Shown in pieces: positions 8,801 to 15,514 of a stretch of DNA of 20,144 bases. The stretch spans positions 1 to 20,144 of the forward strand of contig DASUFH010000474.1 in the NCBI GenBank assembly GCA_036274645.1, given 5' to 3'. This stretch comes from DASUFH01 sp036274645. Its GTDB lineage: Bacteria > Acidobacteriota > Terriglobia > 20CM-2-55-15. Both the position numbers and the translations under genes were made by a program. The notes under the pieces were generated by a model. That model was given only the letters and a program-made list of their open reading frames with translations, was not told the DNA's origin and did no database searches. The stretch's first letter is position 1. The number at the start of each line of letters is the position of its first letter.

Positions 8801-9111
8801 AGATACCCTTGATCTTCCGCTGCCAGCAACGTCGCCCAGACGTGTTTGCATGCAAACCGGTCAGACGCATGAGGACAGTCGCATCCGGCCTCGAGAACCG
8901 CCGCGTTCTCGTCCAATCGCAGCGACACGTCATACAGGTCGTTGCCGACCACATACGCCGCAACGCGCGTGTTCGATCCCCTCCGGACCTTTACGAGGCC
9001 ACGAAGAAAATAGTCCTGCCCCCGTGTCACACTGCGTTTGTCGAAGGCGGCTTTCAGTTTGTCGGTCCACCGAACCGGAGCGGCCGCGGCGTTTGGCGAA
9101 TTGAGTTTCAA
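5827..9111 (-). CDS. SWIM zinc-finger SNF2-family helicase
   Basis: This large superfamily 2 DNA translocase has about 1094 residues from the chosen start. Near the N-terminus is a SWIM zinc finger, CDC-x8-CKH (C77, C79, C88, H90). A long middle region without clear motifs follows, then the two-lobed SNF2 motor: motif I DDMGLGKT (K671), motif II DEAQ (D759, E760), motif III LTGTPVENRLSDLWS, motif IV LVFSQF, and motifs V-VI SLKAGGLGLNLTAA and QAIDRSHRIGQ. All ATPase motifs are intact. Bacterial SWIM-SNF2 proteins are probable DNA or nucleoprotein remodelers, but their roles are poorly defined. No methylase, nuclease or other defence partner is adjacent. Start choice: a frame opens at an ATG at 9273, but that version would be translated through a 13-bp tandem repeat. 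A TTG at 9111, preceded by a purine-rich GAGGGAAACGGG, or a TTG at 9144 is more likely. The exact start is uncertain. Confidence 0.9.
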   Translation of the reverse strand: MKLNSPNAAAAPVRWTDKLKAAFDKRSVTRGQDYFLRGLVKVRRGSNTRVAAYVVGNDLYDVSLRLDENAAVLEAGCDCPHASDRFACKHVWATLLAAEDQGYLSPIARMQACSLELSTEDGTTLYDYRYDFLDPSSHRDAGTFPQKPKTPHWKTRLSEIRSKVHRPPVADEPRSVIYVLDAEASALSGEVMLRALIRRRKKDGEWGKPAFHEFVIRSIDDLDLADQRILISLGGIPTTSPSSIPNTYRLPEAIRAVIVPQLCATGRCFLQRSSDRADLAELRWDDGPPWGFHVLIERDESAKAYIVSGVLRRVGEERRLNTAPIIGTGLVVFPDCAARFDDGGALTWVRLIQSMERSGEDLQVPFNAVKDLLSEMAKFPALPPMECPEELRIMPRALAGPPRIRIRQPEAQMYGYAKTANLACDITFDYGVLVPQSSPDGACLDPASGHFFSRDRAAEAAVLARLQTVGVRPADKWDRDQWELPTESLPRMARELVAEGWRVETEGSLYRNAGKFSISVKSGIDWFDLEGAADFDGHSAGIPEILKAISRGETIVRLDDGSLGLLPEEWLDRYRLLAAFGDGGKDGFRFRKHQAGLLDALLASEPEVSVDAGFQRIREELARFNGARPADPGADFRGQLREYQREGLGWLQSLRQFGLGGCLADDMGLGKTVQTLALIDSVERRGPVLVVVPRSLIFNWKQEAAKFAPRLRVLDHTGIGRRERADQIGNYDVILTTYGTLRRDAAVLKEIPFDTVILDEAQAIKNPSTGAAKATRLLKADQRLALTGTPVENRLSDLWSIFEFLNPGMLGSAAVFKEAAGPKENADSASLAVLAQAMRPFILRRAKQQVARELPPKVEQTIYCELDADERRIYNEIRDHYRMALLGRIDAMGIRKSRMHILEALLRLRQAACHTGLLDKSRAGLGSAKIDTLVEQVTEVLAEGHKALVFSQFTSLLGIVRHKLDAARITYEYLDGKTRDRESRVRRFQEDESCKLFLISLKAGGLGLNLTAAEYVFLLDPWWNPAVEAQAIDRSHRIGQARQVFAYRLIARDTVEEKVLALQNTKRELADAIITADNSLIAGLSRENLELLLS

Positions 9112-9493
9112 GCGTTTCCCGTTTCCCTCAAGGTAAGCCTTCAAAGATACGGGAAGCCCCCGAGCAGCGCAATGCGCGGATGCGTTGCGTGGAAGCGTTG
9201 CGTGGAAACGTTGAGTGGAAGCGTTGCGTGGATAGTTCTCCTTGCATCCGCTCCTCAATCTTCCTATGCTCAATGGACCGCGCCGACGACGCGAAACTGA
9301 ACGAAAGTGGTCTGTTTACAAGGGCCTGCAGTTCGCCGTGGCCGCGGAATTTGGGAAGCGCTGAAGAACGTTCCACTCCGGGATCTGGACGGGACACCCC
9401 ATTCTGATCAATCCGGCCCAACGGCCTCCTCGGCGCGATCGCGCCGGAATAGTCATCGAAAACGGACTGATCTAAAAGCAATGGAGATAACGC
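9112..9493. other. Divergent intergenic region between helicase and M24 gene
   Basis: These 382 bases lie between two genes that point away from each other and must hold both promoters. They contain the 13-bp tandem repeat at 9182-9233. Several open frames cross the region on both strands, but none has a recognisable domain, and those crossing the repeat encode only its translation. I could not identify a confident promoter. Confidence 0.55.
9182..9233. repeat. 13-bp tandem repeat, four units
   Basis: The unit GCGTTGCGTGGAA is repeated four times: two identical copies, then ACGTTGAGTGGAA, then GCGTTGCGTGGAT. A fifth, weaker unit (GCAATGCGCGGAT) precedes them at 9169-9181. The unit length is not a multiple of three, so gain or loss of a unit would shift any frame reading through it. 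This argues that the repeat is non-coding. It could be a protein-binding array or a slippage-prone minisatellite. Confidence 0.85.
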
Positions 9494-10801
9494 ATGTCGA
9501 GTAAGGCGAAGAAACCGGAGTTCCTGCCGGTAAACGAAGACGATCTCAAACCCGCGCACCGGTGGCATCGGCCGCTTCAGGCTCCCGGCACGACGCAGGT
9601 GGATTTCGAGGAGCGCGTCGATTTCAAACGCCTCCATCGTTATCGCCTTGCCCGGACCCGGCAGGCGCTGGCCCAGTCGGGGCTGGGCGCCATGCTGTGT
9701 TTCGATCAATACAACATTCGCTACATTTCCAGCACCGTCATCGGCGAGTGGGCGCGCGACAAGCTGATCCGCTACTGCCTGCTGACCGGCAACGGCGACC
9801 CGTGGGTATGGGACTTCGGGTCCGCCGCCCGTCATCACCGGTTGAGCTGTCCCTGGCTGCACGAAGATCACGTGCTCGCCGGCAATCCGGGTATGCGCGG
9901 CGCGATCGGTCCCGAGGTCGGTCTGTTCAAGGCGGCGGCCAAAGAGATCAAAGCCATCCTGAAAAAGGAAGGCGTGGACGGCATGCCGCTGGGCCTCGAC
10001 ATCTGCGAGCCGCCGATGCTGTTCGCGCTCCAGGAGGAAGGCCTCAACGTCCGCGACGGCCAGCAGATGATGCTGCGCGCCCGCGAGATCAAGAATCACG
10101 ACGAGATCACGCTGCTCAATATCGCATCGAGCATGGTGGACGGTGTCTACCAGGATATTGCCGCTGAACTGAAGCCCGGCGTGAAAGAAAGCCAGATCGT
10201 GGCGCTGGCGACGAAGCGGTTGTACGAAATGGGGTCCGACTGCGTTGAAGCGATCAACTCGATCTCCGGTGAGCGCTGCAGTCCGCACCCGCACAACTTT
10301 ACCGACCGGCTCATCCGTCCCGGCGATCCGGCATACTTCGACATCATTCACTCGTTCATCGGATACCGCACCTGCTATTACCGCACCTTCGCCGTCGGCA
10401 GCGCGACCGACGCCCAGAAGGACGCCTACAAGCACGCCCGGCAGTGGATGGACGACGCCATCGCCATGATGAAACCCGGCCTGTCGACCGACAAGGCCGC
10501 GGACCAGTTGCCCAAGGCCACCGACATCGGTTTCGAAAACGAAATGGCCGCCTTCGGACTGAATTTCTGCCACGGCCTCGGACTCGGCCTGCACGAGCGG
10601 CCGCTGATCTCCCGGCTGAATTCCTTCATCGAACCCTATGAGCTGAAGGAAGGCATGGTCTTCGCGGTCGAAACTTTCTGCCCCGCGAAAGACGGCTATT
10701 CCGCCGCGCGCATCGAAGAGATGGTCGTGCTGACACCGGAAGGCGCGAAGATCATTTCGCTCTATCCGGCGAAAGAGCTACCCATCGCCAACCGGTACTA
10801 G
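9494..10801 (+). CDS. M24-family (aminopeptidase P/creatinase-like) metallohydrolase homologue
   Basis: This 435-residue cytoplasmic protein has the two-domain architecture of Xaa-Pro peptidases and creatinase. The N-terminal creatinase-like domain (about 45-195) contains CFDQYNIRYISSTVIGEWARDK. The C-terminal 'pita-bread' catalytic domain spans about 200-425. Of the five canonical metal ligands, four are recognisable: D283 (AYFDII), H360 (CHGLGLGLHERP), E393 (FAVETF) and E408 (RIEEM). The catalytic-type histidine H367 is also present. The second aspartate, expected in the GYxSDxTRTF motif, is replaced by cysteine (C294 in GYRTCYYRTF). The enzyme may therefore be a proline peptidase with altered metal binding or a non-peptidase relative such as creatinase; the substrate is unknown. 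A GGAGAT ribosome site precedes the ATG. RNase R follows in the same direction after about 120 bp containing a palindromic repeat. Confidence 0.88.
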   Translation: MSSKAKKPEFLPVNEDDLKPAHRWHRPLQAPGTTQVDFEERVDFKRLHRYRLARTRQALAQSGLGAMLCFDQYNIRYISSTVIGEWARDKLIRYCLLTGNGDPWVWDFGSAARHHRLSCPWLHEDHVLAGNPGMRGAIGPEVGLFKAAAKEIKAILKKEGVDGMPLGLDICEPPMLFALQEEGLNVRDGQQMMLRAREIKNHDEITLLNIASSMVDGVYQDIAAELKPGVKESQIVALATKRLYEMGSDCVEAINSISGERCSPHPHNFTDRLIRPGDPAYFDIIHSFIGYRTCYYRTFAVGSATDAQKDAYKHARQWMDDAIAMMKPGLSTDKAADQLPKATDIGFENEMAAFGLNFCHGLGLGLHERPLISRLNSFIEPYELKEGMVFAVETFCPAKDGYSAARIEEMVVLTPEGAKIISLYPAKELPIANRY

Positions 10802-10816
10802 AAATCGACATTCTTC

Positions 10817-10839
10817 TTGTGGGCGGTCTGTGACCGCCC
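10817..10839 (+). repeat. REP-like single palindrome between the M24 and rnr genes
   Basis: This copy reads TTGT then GGGCGGTC-TGT-GACCGCCC, with the same 8-bp stem as the other copies and TGT instead of TAT in the loop. It begins about 16 bp after the M24 stop codon, where it could limit read-through or protect the 3' end of the M24 mRNA. The rnr reading frame is open through it, giving a spurious N-terminal AVCDRP sequence if a start is placed at 10817. Confidence 0.82.
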
Positions 10840-10921
10840 CATCATGCCCCCCTGCCGGACGAGCCGGATTCCCCTCCTGTGGCTCAACATACAACGGACA
10901 AGCGGGGGATATCGTGGGATC

Positions 10922-13150
10922 ATGTCGGCCATGAAGCGTGGTTCGATGCGTGGACGCGGGAAGCGGCGGGAACCGGAGATCCGGAAGGAAGATGTTCTGC
11001 GGGCCATCCAGCAAATGGAAGGGCGCAGCGGACGGCTAAGTGATCTGTTCGATGAGTTTGACACGTCGCCCACGTCGCGCAGGCAGATCAAGAACATCCT
11101 GGTCCAACTGGTCCAGGACGGCCGGCTCCGTCAGCACAAGGGCGGCCGGTTCGAGGCGCAGGCGTCGTCGGTCGAAGGGACGCTGATGCTGCACCGGGAC
11201 GGCTATGGCTTTGTCGTTCCTTCGCGCAAAATCGACGGAATCGACAGCGACATCTTCATTCCGGCCGCCCTCACCGGATCGGCCATGAATGGCGACAAGG
11301 TCCAGGTCGAGATCACCTACCGAAAGGCCGGAGGCCGGGCCGAAGGACGTATCGCTGCCGTGACGACGCGGGCGCACGAAACGGTCGTCGGGCGCCTGGG
11401 GTTCGATGGCCGGACTTTCTTTGTCGCTCCGGCCGATGAGAAACTGCCCGGAAGGATCCTGATCGAAGACGATGTCTCCGAGCACAAAGACAAGATGGTC
11501 GAAGTGGAGATCACGCGTTTTCCCTCGGCCTCCCACTGGCCCGTCGGCCGCATCGTGGCCGTCATCGGATTTCTCGACGATCCGAATGTCGAAACGCAGG
11601 TGATCCTCCGGAAATTCGCGCTGCCGTTGTCGTTTCCGCCGGAGGTCGAAGCGGAGGCCGCGCGTCTCCCGGACGGAATCACCGAAGCCGACCTGGCCGG
11701 GCGGGACGATTTCCGGGGCCGGAATACGATCACCATCGATCCCACCACCGCGCGGGATTTCGACGACGCCATCGACGTCGACGAGTTGCCGGACGGCAGT
11801 TTTCAGCTCGGCGTTCATATCGCCGACGTGTCGCACTTCGTCCGGCCGAATTCAGCGATGGACACCGAAGCGCGCCTGCGCGGAACGTCGGTCTATTTTC
11901 CCGATCGAGTCCTGCCCATGCTCCCGGAGAGGGTGTCCAACCATCTGTGTTCACTGAACCCGCGTGCCGACCGGCTGGCCATGAGCGTGACAATCCGCAT
12001 CGGCCGCGACGGCGCCGTCCTCGACTACACGTTTCATCAGAGCGTCATCCATTCGAAAGAGCGGATGACCTACGACGACGTGCAGAAGATCATCGACGGC
12101 GACGCGGCCTTGAGCGCGCGCTACGCCGCGATCCTGCCCGACATCCAGCGTATTGGACATCTGGCGCGCATCCTTCAGCGCCGGCGCCAGGCGACCGGAA
12201 CCATCGACTTCGATCTGCCGGAACCGATGTTGACCTACAACGATTCGGGCGATGTGACCGGAATCGCCAAATCCATTCGTCATTTCTCACATCGGATCGT
12301 CGAGGAATTCATGGTGCTGACCAATGAGGTTGTAGCCCGCCATCTGGAGGAGCGCGAAATCCCGTCTCTCTATCGCGTGCACGAGGCGCCGAGCCCGGCC
12401 AAGGTGGAATCCTTTGCGGAGATCGTGGCCGCGTATGGGTTGAAGTTTCAGCCGAAGAGGCTGCATCCGATGGCGTTCCAGCGATTCATCGCGTCCATTG
12501 AAGGCCGTCCCGAGGAGCGGATGTTGTCGTACCTGATGCTGCGCTCGTTCAAACAGGCGGTGTACTCCGCCGACAACATCGGGCATTTCGGACTCGCGTC
12601 GCCTTCTTACACGCACTTCACGTCTCCGATTCGGCGTTACCCGGATCTCGTCGTCCACCGGATTCTCCGGTCCGATATCGCGCGGCGGTCGAAAGCGTCT
12701 CTTCCGAAGGCGCAGCTGGACGCTATCGCGAGCGAATCCAGCGAGCGTGAACGCATCGCGGCGCAGGCCGAACGCGAGCTGTTCGAGTGGAAGAAGATGC
12801 TGCTGATGGAACGGCGTCTGGGGGACACGTTCGAAGCGATTGTGATCGGCGTATGGAAAGACGGATTCAACGTGGAACTGATCGATCAGTTCGTTGAAGG
12901 GTTCGTTTCCGTAGCCGAGTTGCCGGATGGCCGGTACCAGTTCGACGCCAGCGCTCGCGCATTGATTGCGCGCAACGGCCGGCGCCGCTTCCGTCTGGGC
13001 GACCGCATTCGCGTCCAGGTTGCCCGCGTCGATAAGCTGCTGCGACGCGCGTATTTCACACCGGTCCTGGAGAAGCCCCCTGTAGGGGCGGTCTATGACC
13101 GCCCACGATCCGTACGTAGAGCCATCCGGAAAAAGCGCGGACGTTCATAG
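10922..13150 (+). CDS. rnr: Ribonuclease R (3'-5' exoribonuclease)
   Basis: RNase R degrades structured RNA processively from the 3' end in the cytoplasm. From the chosen start the protein has 742 residues. It has an N-terminal winged-helix segment (about 21-77), cold-shock/OB domains beginning VEGTLMLHRDGYGFVVP (84-100), and the RNB catalytic domain. The Mg2+-binding motif DPTTARDFDDA supplies D273, D279, D281 and D282, and further motifs include DRVLPMLPE and HFTSPIRRYPDLVVHR. A C-terminal S1 domain follows (LGDTFEAIVIGVWKDGF to VDKLLRRAYF). The frame is open from a TTG at 10817, but that extension reads through a palindromic repeat. The ATG at 10922 (or at 10931) follows purine-rich AGCGGGGGAT and GTGGGAT sequences and is preferred. 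The last 27 residues, PVGAVYDRPRS and a basic tail, come partly from another repeat copy. Confidence 0.95.
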   Translation: MSAMKRGSMRGRGKRREPEIRKEDVLRAIQQMEGRSGRLSDLFDEFDTSPTSRRQIKNILVQLVQDGRLRQHKGGRFEAQASSVEGTLMLHRDGYGFVVPSRKIDGIDSDIFIPAALTGSAMNGDKVQVEITYRKAGGRAEGRIAAVTTRAHETVVGRLGFDGRTFFVAPADEKLPGRILIEDDVSEHKDKMVEVEITRFPSASHWPVGRIVAVIGFLDDPNVETQVILRKFALPLSFPPEVEAEAARLPDGITEADLAGRDDFRGRNTITIDPTTARDFDDAIDVDELPDGSFQLGVHIADVSHFVRPNSAMDTEARLRGTSVYFPDRVLPMLPERVSNHLCSLNPRADRLAMSVTIRIGRDGAVLDYTFHQSVIHSKERMTYDDVQKIIDGDAALSARYAAILPDIQRIGHLARILQRRRQATGTIDFDLPEPMLTYNDSGDVTGIAKSIRHFSHRIVEEFMVLTNEVVARHLEEREIPSLYRVHEAPSPAKVESFAEIVAAYGLKFQPKRLHPMAFQRFIASIEGRPEERMLSYLMLRSFKQAVYSADNIGHFGLASPSYTHFTSPIRRYPDLVVHRILRSDIARRSKASLPKAQLDAIASESSERERIAAQAERELFEWKKMLLMERRLGDTFEAIVIGVWKDGFNVELIDQFVEGFVSVAELPDGRYQFDASARALIARNGRRRFRLGDRIRVQVARVDKLLRRAYFTPVLEKPPVGAVYDRPRSVRRAIRKKRGRS
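13081..13104 (+). repeat. REP-like palindrome inside the 3' end of rnr
   Basis: This perfect copy of the 24-bp unit (TGTAG then GGGCGGTCTATGACCGCCC) lies inside the RNase R frame, about 45 bp before the stop codon. In that frame it encodes VGAVYDRP. It sits after the end of the S1 domain, so the catalytic parts are untouched. The stem-loop would form close to the 3' end of the mRNA. Confidence 0.9.
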
Positions 13151-13177
13151 CGGCCCGCTTCACACCGACGCCGCCTC

Positions 13178-14119
13178 CTAGCGCCGAGTGTCCCAGGCAT
13201 ACGGTCTTAACTCTTCCGGATGCGTCCGGACATACGCGACGATGCGGTGACGCTTTTGCGGTCCGCGGCTCTCGCTGTTCGGATCGGCGAGTTCCAGAAT
13301 CTCCGGCCGGAACTGGTCCACTCTCTCAAAAATCGACATCCAGCGTTTCTTCACCGCCTCGATGCTCAGATCGAGATCGGCGCTCAGTTCCGCATCGGTC
13401 TGCCCCGCGAGCGCGGCGATGAGGAGTTCCTGTTCAGCCGGGCGGAGGCGGAGCACGGGCTCACGGTAGCGATACATCCGCGCCGCGACGGAATAGGGCG
13501 CGGCGAGGGCATTTTCCCGCGTGACGGCGAACAGCGCGCTCTCGGATGCTTGAAACTCCGCGACCATCCGGTAGGTTCCCGTCGCGCGGGCCAGGGCGAT
13601 GCTGGAGTGTCCGATTGCTTCCTTCAATACGCGGTTGAAGCGATAGCCGGCGAAGTGCTCGACGAAACTCGTTCCCAGAAGCGCGTGGACCTCGGCGAGT
13701 TGCTCGTCGTTCAGGACCCCCTGGCGCCACGTGCCGTACATGTTGACGAAGTCGAGTCCATCTCCGGCGTTTCCCGCCGCGATTTCCGCACGGTTGAGAA
13801 CGACCGGTTCGCCCGTTGCGACTCCGGCGATGATTCGTGAGTTCAAACCAGGCTGCGGACCGGCGATCTCCCGGTCTGCGAATTCTCTCGAGACAAAAAC
13901 ACCCATGCCGCACGCGACGATGCGGTGGCCGCCGAGCGGGCGCTCCGATTCGATGACGTTGGCCAGAAATGACGGACTATCGAGGAAGGTCTGCCACACT
14001 CGAAGGGCGGCGCTCCTTCCCACGATCGCATCGCCGACGCACGCCGGTTGAATCTCCAGGCACGCTAATAAGTCAGCTTCACGGATTGAGCGCCAGTACA
14101 TAGACGTTTTGCGTAGCAT
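13178..14119 (-). CDS. GNAT-like/LuxR-type HTH transcriptional regulator
   Basis: This 313-residue cytoplasmic protein opens with SIREADLLACLEIQPACVGD, which resembles the first strand and helix of GNAT acetyltransferases. A long region follows that may hold two GNAT-like halves. The C-terminal HTH spans about residues 224-267: LRPAEQELLIAALAGQTDAELSADLDLSIEAVKKRW. It has the spacing of the GerE/LuxR helix-turn-helix. The ending RGPQKRHRIVAYVRTHPEELRPY is a conserved-looking tail. I recall similar proteins from Acidobacteriota and Myxococcota, all of unknown target. The frame is open from 14218, but that extension (MKRWAVIDRPYKQTG) is translation of the neighbouring repeat. The ATG at 14119 follows a weak GGGCTGG site, and the ATG at 14101 is an alternative. 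It converges with rnr. Confidence 0.75.
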   Translation of the reverse strand: MLRKTSMYWRSIREADLLACLEIQPACVGDAIVGRSAALRVWQTFLDSPSFLANVIESERPLGGHRIVACGMGVFVSREFADREIAGPQPGLNSRIIAGVATGEPVVLNRAEIAAGNAGDGLDFVNMYGTWRQGVLNDEQLAEVHALLGTSFVEHFAGYRFNRVLKEAIGHSSIALARATGTYRMVAEFQASESALFAVTRENALAAPYSVAARMYRYREPVLRLRPAEQELLIAALAGQTDAELSADLDLSIEAVKKRWMSIFERVDQFRPEILELADPNSESRGPQKRHRIVAYVRTHPEELRPYAWDTRR

Positions 14120-14180
14120 ACCAGCCCGCGCGGATCCGGGAACCGGTAAGGCCGAATCCGGGAAGACGATGCGCCCCGTC

Positions 14181-14283
14181 TGCTTGTAGGGGCGGTCTAT
14201 GACCGCCCAACGTTTCACGGTGAACTTCTGTTAAGTCAGGGATTTCCATTCTGAAACGTGGGTCATAACCGCCCCTACAAGCA
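14181..14283. repeat. BIME/MITE-like paired inverted repeat element
   Basis: This element of about 103 bp has two inverted copies of the dispersed palindrome. It starts TGCTTGTAGG with the GGGCGGTCTATGACCGCCC core and ends with a slightly degraded reverse copy (GGGTCATAACCGCCCC then TACAAGCA). The inverted repeat extends inward: AACGTTTCA on the left is matched by TGAAACGT on the right. About 30 bp of unique centre remain. It could fold as one long hairpin or two short ones. It carries no open frame of its own and lies between two divergent genes. Confidence 0.9.
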
Positions 14284-14289
14284 AAAAGG

Positions 14290-14315
14290 GAGAAACGATT
14301 TGTGAGAAACGATTT
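14290..14315 (+). repeat. 12-bp direct repeat GAGAAACGATTT in the promoter region of the SnoaL-like gene
   Basis: GAGAAACGATTT is perfectly repeated at 14290-14301 and 14304-14315, a 14-bp period. It lies between the end of the paired palindrome element and a possible promoter. It may be an operator or a small local duplication. Confidence 0.7.
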
Positions 14316-14319
14316 CTGC

Positions 14320-14348
14320 TTGCGGCGTCGTTCGTTCCTACCTATGCT
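14320..14348 (+). promoter_or_regulatory. Possible sigma70-like promoter for the SnoaL-like/DinB pair
   Basis: TTGCGG (14320-14325) and TATGCT (14343-14348) are 17 bp apart, matching four and four of the six consensus positions. Initiation around 14355 would leave a leader of only about ten bases, just including the CGGAGGA ribosome site, which weakens the call. Confidence 0.35.
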
Positions 14349-14363
14349 CCGCTCGGAGGATCC

Positions 14364-14948
14364 ATGTTCAAGAAAAGTATTTCCATGTGCGGCCTGGTCA
14401 CGCTGGTCCTGGCCTCCTATTGGGTGGGCCGTATGAACGTTGGCGTCACGCCGGCGGCGGCGCAAGGCGGCGCGCTGACCGCCCAGGACTACGCCGAGAT
14501 CACGCAGCTCATCAACCGATACGCGTATGGCATCGATACCTGCGGCGGAAACGGCTTCGACTACGCCAACGTGTTCACCAGCGATGGCGTGTTCATCGAC
14601 AGGAATTCCGATGCCGGTTTTGCCGCCGGAGGACGCGTTCTGGCCAGGGGCCGGCAGGCGCTGGCGGAACTGATCGGTGGGGGCTCGAAGGGATGCAAGA
14701 CCAAACAGGTCTGGACCGACTGGAGCCACCTCATGCTCAACCACGAGATCACGCCGACGGCCGAAGGGGCAAAGGGAAGAATCTACCTCGTCCAACTCGG
14801 AATGCGGGGCCCCGGAACCATTGAACGGCACGGCGGATACGAAGATGTTTACGTCAAGACTGCAGATGGCTGGCGGATCCAGTCCCGTACTCACGTGCGC
14901 AACAAAGCCTGGCATGCCGAGGCCCTGCAGACCCCGGACTTGAACTGA
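14364..14948 (+). CDS. Exported SnoaL-like (NTF2-fold) protein
   Basis: This 194-residue protein starts with a hydrophobic segment (about residues 8-22) and a likely signal-peptidase site at PAAAQ (after A33). It is probably periplasmic or membrane-anchored. Residues about 38-185 match the SnoaL-like/NTF2 cone fold: a first helix (LTAQDYAEITQLINRYAYGID), a 'YANVFTSDGVFID' strand, and the late strands GRIYLVQLG, GGYEDVYVKTADGWRIQSRTHV. Members of this fold act as small isomerases, dehydratases or binding proteins; which one applies here cannot be told. A strong CGGAGGA ribosome site lies six to eight bases before the ATG. The DinB-like gene starts 20 bases after the stop, so the two are probably co-transcribed. 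Confidence 0.85.
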   Translation: MFKKSISMCGLVTLVLASYWVGRMNVGVTPAAAQGGALTAQDYAEITQLINRYAYGIDTCGGNGFDYANVFTSDGVFIDRNSDAGFAAGGRVLARGRQALAELIGGGSKGCKTKQVWTDWSHLMLNHEITPTAEGAKGRIYLVQLGMRGPGTIERHGGYEDVYVKTADGWRIQSRTHVRNKAWHAEALQTPDLN

Positions 14949-14968
14949 TCGGTGGTAGGCTCTCAGAC

Positions 14969-15493
14969 ATGCGACATTTCATTGGTGGGATCGAGGGCGA
15001 ATTCAAGCGGTACAAGAAGCTCGGTAACGAGGCGATTCGCCAGGTTCACGACGATGCCCAGCTTTCGGCCGAGGGACCAGGGGGAGGGAACTCGATTGCG
15101 GTTCTGGTCTGGCATCTCTCCGGGAATCTGAAGTCGCGGTTTACGGAGTTCCTTACCTCGGATGGGGAAAAGCCGTGGCGCAAGCGCGATGAAGAGTTTA
15201 TCTTCCGTTCGGTTTCACGGGCGGAGTTGCTGGCCAAATGGGAGGAAGGGTGGACGGTTGCGCTCCAGGAACTGCAATCGCTCACCGACGCGGATCTCAA
15301 CCAGTCCGTCATCATTCGCGGAGAGACCTTCAGCGTCAGCGACGCGCTTCTCCGGTCCGTGGCGCACGCCGCGTACCACGCGGGACAGATCGTTTATCTG
15401 GCGAAGGCGTTCAGAGGCGCGGCGGAGTTTGAATCGTTGAGCATTCCTCTGGGCATGTCGGAGGAATTCCGGAAGAATCCAACGCGGTCATGA
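14969..15493 (+). CDS. DinB-like/DUF1572 family protein
   Basis: This 174-residue cytoplasmic protein is a predicted four-helix-bundle member of the DinB/DUF1572 group, which includes putative metal-dependent thiol transferases. The likely metal triad is H49 (VLVWHLSGN), H133 and H137 (VAHAAYHAGQIVYLAK); this spacing is characteristic. Other family features are the N-terminal EGEFKRYKKLGNEAI helix and LLAKWEEGW. Actual substrate and thiol partner are unknown. It closely follows the SnoaL-like gene and is probably in the same operon. The start lacks a strong Shine-Dalgarno sequence; GGTGGTAGG lies a little far upstream. Confidence 0.88.
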   Translation: MRHFIGGIEGEFKRYKKLGNEAIRQVHDDAQLSAEGPGGGNSIAVLVWHLSGNLKSRFTEFLTSDGEKPWRKRDEEFIFRSVSRAELLAKWEEGWTVALQELQSLTDADLNQSVIIRGETFSVSDALLRSVAHAAYHAGQIVYLAKAFRGAAEFESLSIPLGMSEEFRKNPTRS

Positions 15494-15514
15494 AGCTTCA
15501 CTGATCCTCGGTCC

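Noticed and set aside
4928..9111. VapBC plus SNF2 helicase as a defence island
   Set aside because: No methylase, nuclease, phage-defence ATPase or integrase is present next to them; adjacency of a toxin-antitoxin pair and a SWIM-SNF2 protein alone is not evidence for a joint system.
9112..9273. N-terminal extension of the SNF2 helicase to an ATG at 9273
   Set aside because: The extension is translation of a 13-bp tandem repeat and low-complexity flank, has no domain, and would be frame-unstable if unit number changed. Kept as an alternative only.
9128..10594. Long 488-codon open frame on the minus strand opposite the M24 gene
   Set aside because: It is the antisense shadow of a clearly recognised M24 coding sequence in GC-rich DNA and shows no domain of its own.
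10817..10840. Palindromes as classical intrinsic terminators
   Set aside because: Stable GC-rich hairpins but no following T-tract at any copy. Rho-dependent or processing roles remain possible.
11036..11836. 266-codon minus-strand open frame inside rnr
   Set aside because: Antisense shadow of RNase R; no recognisable motif and no ribosome site.
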